Source of the DNA: Ostrinia nubilalis
Lineage: Eukaryota > Arthropoda > Insecta > Lepidoptera > Crambidae
Direction: 5' to 3'
Length of the DNA: 64,000 nucleotides
NCBI RefSeq assembly: GCF_963855985.1
Contig: NC_087108.1
Coordinates: 10,558,001 to 10,622,000, forward strand
Under the pieces are notes generated by a model. It searched no databases. It was not told where the DNA came from and saw nothing but the letters and a program-made list of their open reading frames with translations. Positions 56,311 through 64,000 of this stretch are shown piece after piece. The translations under genes were made by a program, and so were the position numbers. Positions within the stretch are counted from its first letter, which is position 1. Every line of letters starts with the position of its first letter.

Positions 56311-56767
56311 ATTTAATTAATATCATACAAATGCTTCACTATGATTCATATACGAATCATAACGCGAATTCTGATAATAAGAACGTCAACCATACATTAT
56401 CAGGGCATCGCGTAGGCGCGCCCACAGACTTCGTGCATTCACCCTGCGCCTTCGCAAACAACCGCCACGTTTTGCCGCCAAAAAAGGAGACGAGATGTCG
56501 AACAATATATTTTTTATCTGTGCGTCACGTAACGTCACAAAAAGATCTGTTCACAGGCTGTTACAGATTCAATTGGTTTATGTAACAGTAAACGCAATCA
56601 CGGTTTACCAGTGCGAGTCATAATTAACTTGTCTCAAGATTTCTTAAACAATTTGAAATGCTTACCTACTGTTGGGTTTATTTGATTTATGTGTTTATGA
56701 TCTATTAATTTATTATTATAGTAAATTTTCATTAGAAATGTCATTCAGTTAATATTTTCACTTTTTA

Positions 56768-57825
56768 GGGTTCCGTACCTCAAAAGGAAAAAACGGAACC
56801 CTTATAGGATCACTTTGTTGTCCGTCCGTCCGTCTGTCAAGACCCTTTATCTCAAAAACGCGTGAACGTATCAAGCTGAAATTCACATGAAATACTCAGG
56901 TCTATTGTCCCTTTAAGCTGTGAAAATATCAAACTTCTAAGCCAAGCCAATCAAAAGATACAGCCGATTATGTCGATATTTTCAACAAATTTTCGACACT
57001 CGCAAAGGAATCAAAACCTACAGGATACTTCCCGTAAACTCAGAATCTTGAAATTTGGCATAAAGCATTGTCATATAATGCAAATATAGGAAAAATTGCG
57101 AAAATTACATTTTTTTAGTTATATAATATAATAAAAATATTTTAATAAAATGAAACTTACTACCTTATTTCTCACGAACGAATAAAGGTATCAAATTGAA
57201 ATTTATACCAAATACCTAGATCTATTGTCCCTTTAAGAAGTAAAAAAATCAAACTTCTAAGTTAACGCGATCAAAAGATACAGCAGTTTATACCGACACC
57301 TTAGACGAATTTCCGTCACACGCTAGGGAATCAAAACCTACAAGGTACTTCCTGTGAACTCAGAATCTTGAAATTCGGCACGAAGCAACGTTATATAGTA
57401 CAGATAAAGGAAAAATTGCGAAAATGATAAATTTGAAGTTAGCTATATAAAATTTAAAATATTATTTTTGCTTACATGACATAAAATATTTTTTTAATAA
57501 TTATAAGATACTACCTACCCTTTTTCACATGAACGCGTAGAAATTCATATCAAACACTTCTTAAATCTAATTGCCTCTAAACTGTGAGAAATTCTAAATC
57601 AACGCAAAAATTCAAAACGCTGAGGTAGGTACCTACCTATAATGCAAATATAGGAAAAATAAATAAATAAAAAATAATCATACCGCATATTTTGAAATTC
57701 GCCACTACTCGCAACGGAATCAAGTAAGTAATTTGATTTAATACGTCATAAATTGTAAACCGCTACGTTTGTACGGCGGAACCCTCGGTGTGCGAGCCCG
57801 ACTCGCACTTGGCCGGTTTTTTTTT
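56768..57825. mobile_element. ~1.06-kb lepidopteran repeat, GGGTTCCGTACC to ACTTGGCCGG
   Basis: Begins AGGGTTCCGTACCTCAAAAG with GTCCGTCCGTCCGTCTGTC and ends GAACCCTCGGTGTGCGAGCC, ACTCGCACTTGGCCGG and poly-T. Inside, a segment of about 350 bp occurs three times in diverged form (ATCAAACTTCTAAG, GGAATCAAAACCTACA, AACTCAGAATCTTGAAATT). I know this wording as a frequent repeat of moths but cannot name its class. Confidence 0.65.
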
Positions 57826-57829
57826 AAAT

Positions 57830-59475
57830 TAACAAAATTAAAAGTTATTTATTGCCTTCGAACCTAGGAAATGGAAGCTTTAGTTAATGTGCTCGCTCAC
57901 ACGCAATCAATTAATTAATGTGATTTTATATGTTCTATCTAAAAAGACCTAATTACCTAATTTTTAAGATTTATTCCACTACTGACTTATCCATTGATCA
58001 AAGATTACTTTTTAAATGAACAAAATATCGTGCAGTCGTAAATTGGAATAGTTACGATCCTCAAGCTCTGACCATCAACTGTTTTGTTTACATTAAGAGC
58101 ATAAACAAACGAATGATTTTGTTTCAAACAGAGCACACTGTACACTCATACACTAAAAATGGGAATCATTAAACAGTAATAAACGCGGGTGGCCGCTAAT
58201 AACCGACTAAATAAAGATGAGCCACTGACTCATGTATTGAGCAAGGATAAACATGCTCCCATAATGGTGGGATAGTACATTTTGGGCGGGTTCGTTCACC
58301 TCATAGATGGATGGTAGACGTCAAAAAACGTTAACATTACGTTCTATAGGCGTGGTTAGGGCGTCCATGCTTTGGATCGAATTGGAAATAAATAATATTG
58401 AAATAATACTGGCAGACCTCCTACTAGGTGTGCCGAAGATCTGGTAAAGGTCGCGGGAAGAGCCTGGATGCGGCAGCGCAGGACCGTTCATTGTGGAAAA
58501 CCTTGCGGGAGACTCTTGTCCAGCAGTGGACGTCATTTGGCTGAAACGAACGACCGAACGAATATTGGAAAAATTGTGCCATCATCAATGTGGTATGGCT
58601 GGTTGGTATACCTAGCTCTTGTTATGTTGTCTAGTTTTTTATTTTGTTACATAATTGCGTTTAAAATGTTTTAGTCAAACACTTCTTGGTGTAAAGAGAT
58701 TGGATGTCTAATTATTTTACATCATGTAAGGTAAAAATTTTTTCAGGATTGACTGTCCTAAAAATATTTTTGAAAATTCAAATCCATTTTCTTAGTTAAA
58801 TTAGCTTACAAATTCGTTTAACTTTTCAAAAATTCTTATAAGGCAGGATTTATGCTCATGATGCGAATGCGATCAGTATGCGAATGATTCAAAAATACAT
58901 CTAGTGAGTTCTCGTTTCTAATCTTAAAACATGGTAAACCCATTCGGGCCAGTACAGTGCACTCGATCACCCCATACATACAAATGAACTATTTAAAGCT
59001 ACCTTTGTTTCGATTCCAATTTGAACCTTAAGGCCTTGATTTAAAAGTACAAGGCCATTCGCTTTACATTCTGAGTACTCAATCCAAAGCTGATAAGCTA
59101 AGCTTTTAAAGGTAAATGTGTTGGTAGTTTAAAATGTTAATATGGCTGCCGCTTGGTCTAACAATTGGCGCAGTAGTTGAGTTAACTCCACTACTATGCC
59201 AGAGGACCCAAAAATCATAGTTTTATCACGTGTAATCATATCTGTTTGTATTTATTTAGATAATTTCTAATTTTTGCAAGAGGAATAAGAACGGGCTTAG
59301 TAGCGTACCTTGGAGGAGTCCTACCTACGTACTCATTATGATCACAATGATGAGTGTACGTTGTTGAGTGGTTCAATTAAAGATCAAGTGGAACAAGTAT
59401 GTTACGTATTAATAACGTAAGGTTTATATTGTTTGCATTTTTAGGTCACAACAAAGGGTGCTTTCTTCGTTAGCA
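57830..59475. other. First-intron sequence, mostly without features
   Basis: Besides the LINE tail at 58420-58560, no gene or element boundary is visible. Confidence 0.5.
58420..58560 (+). mobile_element. RTE-type LINE 3' tail
   Basis: AAAGGTCGCGGGAAGAGCCT, TGGAAAACCTTGCGGGAGAC and CCAGCAGTGGACGTCATTTGG. Confidence 0.68.
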
Positions 59476-59479
59476 AAAC

Positions 59480-61930
59480 CCTTAATCTGTACTAATAAAC
59501 ATAATTGAAGAGGAATGATTAATTTGTTTTCTCTCATTCTATCTTCCATCATTTGGCATTCGTGGAAAGAAAACAAAAGATTATGTCGCTACAGCAAAAT
59601 CATCAATGCTTCGATTGAAATTAATAATTGTAACTTTACTTACAACCGTAACATGAACTTCATCGGTAATATAATCACGTCAGTTTCCACATTCATTGAC
59701 GTCAGAAAGAGACAGATGCATTGCGTTTTGTGAATGAACACGTTGCAACGTGAGTACTAGGAAAACATGAAATGGAGGGCTTTCAACAATTTCCACGAAT
59801 TCGCATCAGGTACTTTCCAGCGAGAGGGAAAGTTGTTGTGGCGTTTGTAATGGTTCATGAAATGAAGGATAGCAAAACATTTGCTATAATCTTTCTTACA
59901 CGTGTCATAGAGATAGCATTTGAAGATTTGACACTATTATCAAACAAAAACTTTAAATTATCGCTACCTATTGTTTTTGGTTATCTATCTCTATACCTAC
60001 TTATCGAGCCTATACCTAATCCTTTTAAAATACTTAAAGATAAAACACCTGATAATCGTCTAGGGAGGGTCTAATTATTGTTAATAGGTAAATAAACCAA
60101 GCCGCAGAACAAACAAAAAGCTGGTATCAAGAGTATTTTATGTTGATAAAAATATACTTATAGCCAATAATAATTTCCATAGTTGAATTGCTAGTGAACG
60201 TTGACGACGAATTTAAACTAAACTGGTTTCAAATAAAAAATGTATTCCATCAGGCGTCGAATGTTCCAATATTGACACAAATCGACGAGGCAATCAACAA
60301 TCAGTTCCTACCACATCGGATAGGGGCAAGCCCTTCTTGCATAACACCACGCATGACTAATCCGACACTGGTATGCGTAGGAGATATTGAGGTCGCTTGA
60401 GGTCGCAATATGGGCACAATCACCAGAATAATACACCTTAAACCAATACCCATAAGGATAAAGGTAATAGAGAAACCTCTGCGGCTTGAATGCGTTTACG
60501 CACATCCGTGAGTTTCAAAGTCCATTACATGTCGGTCACTTTCGATACGTGATTTCGAAATGCATCTGTTTATATCATTTCGAATCGTATTCATCAATCT
60601 CCAATTGCGTGAATGTCAATGAAATGTCTTATTAATGCGTTTAATTGAATTAAGAAACCCAATATTTTAAATTAATTGATGATAAAAGACCGCCCCAACT
60701 TTCTAATGTCGGAATTTACCATTCTATCGCAATATATTCAATACTACGTCCAATTACCAGGTTGTAAACGTAATCGATATTTCAATGAATGAAGTGGGGA
60801 ATTCATTCATCAATCGCGAAATTGTCATTCACAAAGAATCATTCAGATTCAGGACGTACTGTTTTAATATCGTTTGTTACTTAGAACGGGACAGAGATGA
60901 CGTTGCTGGTGTTGTCTATCCTGCTCACACGTCCATCTTCATTGTAGACAACAATGGCCTGAGAAGCTTCCGGTGCATATGTACCTCTGAATGGAGATTG
61001 TATTGAGATAGGGGGCATGATTCTCATCTACTGTAATCCTGTGATAGCACAGCCGTCCCAACTTCCTTCAATATTACAACATCTGTTAGAATAGATAAAG
61101 TAGAAAAATCGTAAGAGACGCAAGCCTAATAAACAATTCTTAAAATAACACATGTCTCACATTATGAAATCCTCCAGACAAAGTGAAGTCATCGCTGAAA
61201 TGATTTGTGTCAATGATAAATTAGTTCGACCAAAAGCTGCAGTCGATAAATTATGGGGCCTCCTAAAACTGTTTACAACACAATGGCATAGTGATGTTAG
61301 CGTGGCATACCACGACAATGAGTCAGAAGCAGCCTTGCACCAGACAGAGATTGTTCAATGCAGATAATTAGGCTTAATTCTCTCCCCCTACCGTTTGTAC
61401 AAATTGTAAGAATGAAAGGAATGAAAATTGATTTGATTAAACGTCAGATGACTCAGTATATTGAACCAAAGATTTAGAATATCTTTATCCCTAGTAACTT
61501 TAGTAATTTCATTAAAAATTTTCGGACTCAATTTGCCGTCACTTTATTAATTTAGATCAGCTTTGCCAGAAGTAGCAGATACAATTAGTTATGGCTTGAT
61601 ATTAAGCGGAATGTTTAAAGTGATCTCACCGTTTCTGATCTTGAAAAGTTTGTTTGCTATAGGCGGAGTATATTCAATATTGGTATTGGTAAAAACTTTC
61701 CAGACATTCCAAGTGTGTTTTTCACTTGGTCTACAAAGGTACAGACGAAAGCGCATCAAGCTAAACACAATAGAATCTAATGTACCAGTAATAGGTGCTG
61801 TTTTGCAATTATAGTCTGATGTGCTATGAATGTTTATGTAGCACTATAAGAAGGAAGCGCAAATATTTTCAAGTCTACCAACAAAATCAGTGTAGGCTTT
61901 AATCGACCACTGACTTTCTTGCTTTAATTT
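59480..61930 (-). pseudogene. Decayed coding-like region, unidentified
   Basis: On the minus strand, long stop-poor stretches follow one another with single stops and frame changes, for example about 61920-61570 (containing NTNIEYTPPIANKLFKIRNG) and 61060-60780 (containing MPPISIQSPFRGTYAPEAS). Amino-acid composition looks protein-like, more so than in other introns. I do not recognise the family. It may be an old inserted gene, possibly an endogenous viral copy; that is a guess. Plus-strand frames over the same bases (83 codons at 61563, 73 at 60785) look like shadows. Confidence 0.35.
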
Positions 61931-61934
61931 GTTT

Positions 61935-62680
61935 GTCGTAATGTATATTTATAATACAAATCAAAATACTGTCTAGAATCTAGATCTTTGGTACGTAGAT
62001 TTAATTGGTAATGTAGACGTAAGGACTCCGTAAGTGCCTAAGTCGTTTTGGATCCAGAGAAAACTAAGTAGAATCAGTTCTGTAAACAATAGAAGAAAAT
62101 AGCAAAACAATCAACTTTTTAACGAGATACACAACACGTTCATAACAACAATATTGACAATAGTACAACTGTAGTTCGTGTTCCGAGTTCCATGAATGGA
62201 CATGCGCAGGCGTCGAGTCATATTATTGCATTCAAGGCTAAGGATCTTTACCGTTAACTCTTTAACTCTTTAATAGTTGAACAGCTCAGAGGAAATCATT
62301 ATTCCTTGATTGAAGAATGAGAAACAATGGTGCAGGGTCTTGCACTAAACTTTGTGAAACTATACGTAAACGTACCGACATTATTATTCATCATTTCAGT
62401 CGAAGATTACCTTTGATACCCAATTCTGTGTTCCAAACGAAATTAATCAAATTTTAACAAGAAAAGTTCCACTCCCATATTATTATGCAAGTGACAACTG
62501 TGACAAGTGTCAAAACGTGGCAGTTGTAATTTCGAAATGCCTTCGCTCCGGTGTTATTTTTGTTAGTTACTTCGCTCTGTGCAGGATTCGATTTTCGGAG
62601 CGATTAAAAAGTGCCACTAGACTAGTGACTCCACAAGATTCTATTAAAGAGAACTCCTGTAGCCATCATCATCGGGCCAC
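61935..62680. other. First-intron sequence without recognised features
   Basis: No frame, repeat or inverted end that I can support. Confidence 0.5.
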
Positions 62681-62683
62681 TTA

Positions 62684-62897
62684 GGCCCAGAACAGACGGT
62701 GAAACGCAACTGCAACGAAACTGCAACTTTGTGATGATTCTGATGAATTAAACTGAAACTGAAAGTTTCAAACTGGTCGCGTCATGTGTAGACCACACAT
62801 CACTCAACGGACACTATGGCAGAAACTTAGATGCAACTCAAAAATAACTAGCAGTTGCAGTTTCGTTGCAGTTGCGTTTCACCGTCTGTTCTGGGCC
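62684..62897. mobile_element. Harbinger-like MITE with 45-bp perfect inverted ends
   Basis: GGCCCAGAACAGACGGTGAA begins both ends (the right one reversed) and the match is perfect over about 45 bp. TTA flanks both sides (62681-62683 and 62898-62900), the TWA target duplication of PIF/Harbinger. Total 214 bp. Confidence 0.88.
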
Positions 62898-63044
62898 TTA
62901 GTCTTCACTGCAGTAGCACGACCCTCTCTACTTTACCAGAAACAGAGGATCTGTTGATCCTACACACCCCACGCTGGCCAGACGGGTTGGGGTTGCTGGT
63001 AAGTTTTAAAAAAAATTGTAAGTAATCACTTAATAGGTGCAAAC

Positions 63045-63102
63045 CTGTGCTTGAGAGTAGAGGATGCTTAGGGAAGGAAGGCGTTGCGGGCACTTGGCCG
63101 TC
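63045..63102 (-). repeat. Partial copy of MTMR3/4 exon 1 donor edge
   Basis: It repeats the last ~55 bases of exon 1 (AAGTGCCCGCAACG to CTCAAGCACAG) with the same GTTTG donor, about 410 bp downstream of the real exon. A few substitutions are present. No acceptor or start is copied, so it is not a full exon. Confidence 0.75.
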
Positions 63103-63455
63103 ATCAAATGAAATTAATCAAATTGAAATAGGAATAAAGCGTTTTCAAATTATATCAAACACGGCATATTTATCTTAACTTTATTTTTTTATTCTGTATG
63201 TTTTGTCCGCTAGAGGGCGTCACATTAGATATTGTGAAACCCCATATAGCCTATAACCAGCGGACAATTAAGACGCTTCTAATAATATGTCATTTGTATA
63301 ATTGTGATGAGTAGTTTAGAAGTTACGAGGGAACAGATGAACATACATACATACATAGCTTGTCAAAATCATAACCCTCCTTTTGCTTTGCCGTAGTCGG
63401 GTAAAAACTCAAGCACGATTTAGTCTTACATCTAATCACTTATTATATTACAAAC

Positions 63456-63608
63456 CTGTGCTTGAGAGTAGTCCGGGGAGGGAGGACGTTGCGGGCACTT
63501 GGCAGCCATGCGAGCGCCTTGCCCGCAATTCTGCGCGGGCGCCGCCTCATCCTCCGCGTAGTACAAATGCACGAAATCCTCCGTGTCCAAAAACGTATTG
63601 ATCAGCAT
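63456..63608 (-). CDS. MTMR3/4: MTMR3/4 exon 1: N-terminus with start codon
   Basis: Encodes residues 1-51, beginning MLINTFLDTEDFVHLYY. The ATG at 63608 was chosen because a TAG lies in the same frame 18 bases upstream. The exon ends in CAG before a GTTTGT donor, phase 0, which fits the phase-0 start of exon 2. The sequence is acidic then proline-rich and matches no conserved domain. Assignment to this gene rests on strand, phase and the absence of another gene, so it is less certain than the later exons. The intron after it is 26.5 kb. A partial copy of its 3' end lies at 63045-63102. Confidence 0.6.
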
Positions 63609-64000
63609 ACTCCACAGATATAAATATAACTAATAAATAACAGATCAGACTTTGGGAGCACTATACACTAGTTACACTAAGGAAGCACGCCACCGAAACG
63701 CATACAATTTGTTACGTTCCATTTTGTTTTGTCCACTTATTAATACAATAACTATATTTATAATAAATAAGTTAATATGAATCACTACACTTGTATAAAA
63801 TCACATTTGATTGGCAATGCCACACAGTTATCTACTGGAATTGAAAATATTGGTTACGTCATTGCGTTCGTTCATGACAAATTTGATACAGCCAGTTTCA
63901 ATGCGACGAGACGACCTCTTTGCTTGTGTCCTTATTAATAATTTATTTGCGTTCAATTTATCCTTTGGTAAACATATTTAATGAGTTTAATTTAAACTAA
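63609..64000. other. Upstream flank or 5' UTR of the MTMR3/4 gene
   Basis: Sequence upstream of the start codon on the minus strand. AT-rich, with an in-frame TAG close to the ATG. No clear TATA box or initiator could be assigned, and the 5' UTR may continue in an exon outside the window. Confidence 0.4.

Larger units (their letters stand above)
1219..63608 (-). other. MTMR3/4: Myotubularin-related phosphatase gene of MTMR3/4 type: 18 exons, 3' end outside the window
   Basis: This is the span of the whole minus-strand gene; the exons are listed separately. Known family role: removal of the 3-phosphate from PI3P and PI(3,5)P2 on endosomal and autophagic membranes. Seen: 18 exons in phase, 1033 codons, with PH-GRAM at about residues 85-230, the phosphatase domain at about 233-600 with the CX5R loop C447-R453, an MTMR3/4 linker motif TKTRSCDNL near 640, and a C-terminal coiled-coil start at about 985-1020. 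Vertebrate MTMR3/4 proteins are about 1200 residues and end in a FYVE finger, so roughly the last 100-170 residues should lie left of base 1. The intact HCSDGWDRT motif argues for an active enzyme rather than a dead paralogue. Drosophila CG3632 is the likely orthologue (from memory). Confidence 0.9.

Noticed and set aside
61563..61814. 83-codon plus-strand hydrophobic frame as a membrane protein
   Set aside because: No support beyond an open frame; the minus strand over the same bases looks more protein-like, and hydrophobic character is common in antisense of AT-rich coding sequence.
1219..63608. Exon copies as an assembly artefact
   Set aside because: Not fully excluded. Copies differ from each other by bases and indels, and some carry different transposon insertions, which is unlike simple collapsed or repeated reads.

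Overview
The window looks like nuclear DNA from a moth or butterfly. This is inferred from the repeats: many 3' tails of an RTE-type LINE carrying the GACGTCCACTGCTGAACAT tract, Helitron-like pieces ending in GCGGGCGGAAAGCTAGT, a tRNA-derived SINE, and dense MITEs in AT-rich introns.

One host gene spans almost the whole window on the minus strand. It is a myotubularin-related lipid phosphatase of the MTMR3/MTMR4 type. I could follow 18 coding exons from a start codon at 63608 down to 1219. All exons join in phase, with GT donors and AG acceptors, into 3099 coding bases (1033 codons). The order is N-terminus and PH-GRAM (63.6, 36.9, 33.3, 30.3 kb), phosphatase domain with HCSDGWDRT (29.4 to 13.2 kb), an MTMR3/4-type linker with TKTRSCDNL (12.2 to 4.6 kb), and the start of a coiled coil (3.1 and 1.3 kb). 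The FYVE zinc finger expected at the C-terminus lies beyond base 1.

The most unusual property is that at least 11 of the 18 exons have partial copies of one exon edge in the adjoining intron. Copies that carry a 5' splice site lie downstream of the real exon and lack an acceptor. The copies that carry a 3' splice site (exons 10 and 13) lie upstream and lack a donor. Exon 6 has about 16 such copies over 3.3 kb and exon 5 has five. The donor of exon 11 runs straight into a 21-bp minisatellite, and the donor of exon 18 lies next to a 36-bp minisatellite.

The 26.5-kb first intron (36989-63455) contains a second, plus-strand gene at about 48.7-52.3 kb. It has a 5'-UTR exon, one intron and an uninterrupted 859-codon frame. 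The protein has a Lys-rich coiled-coil N-terminus, Cys clusters and a DDE-like triad (D458, D543, E576). I do not recognise its family; it is either a transposase or a gene derived from one.

The rest of the introns is mostly transposon debris: hAT-like elements with exact 8-bp target duplications, a piggyBac-like element in TTAA, Harbinger-like MITEs in TAA/TTA, a three-level nest at 16.5-18.3 kb, and many palindromic MITEs. A decayed coding-like stretch on the minus strand at 59.8-61.9 kb remains unidentified.
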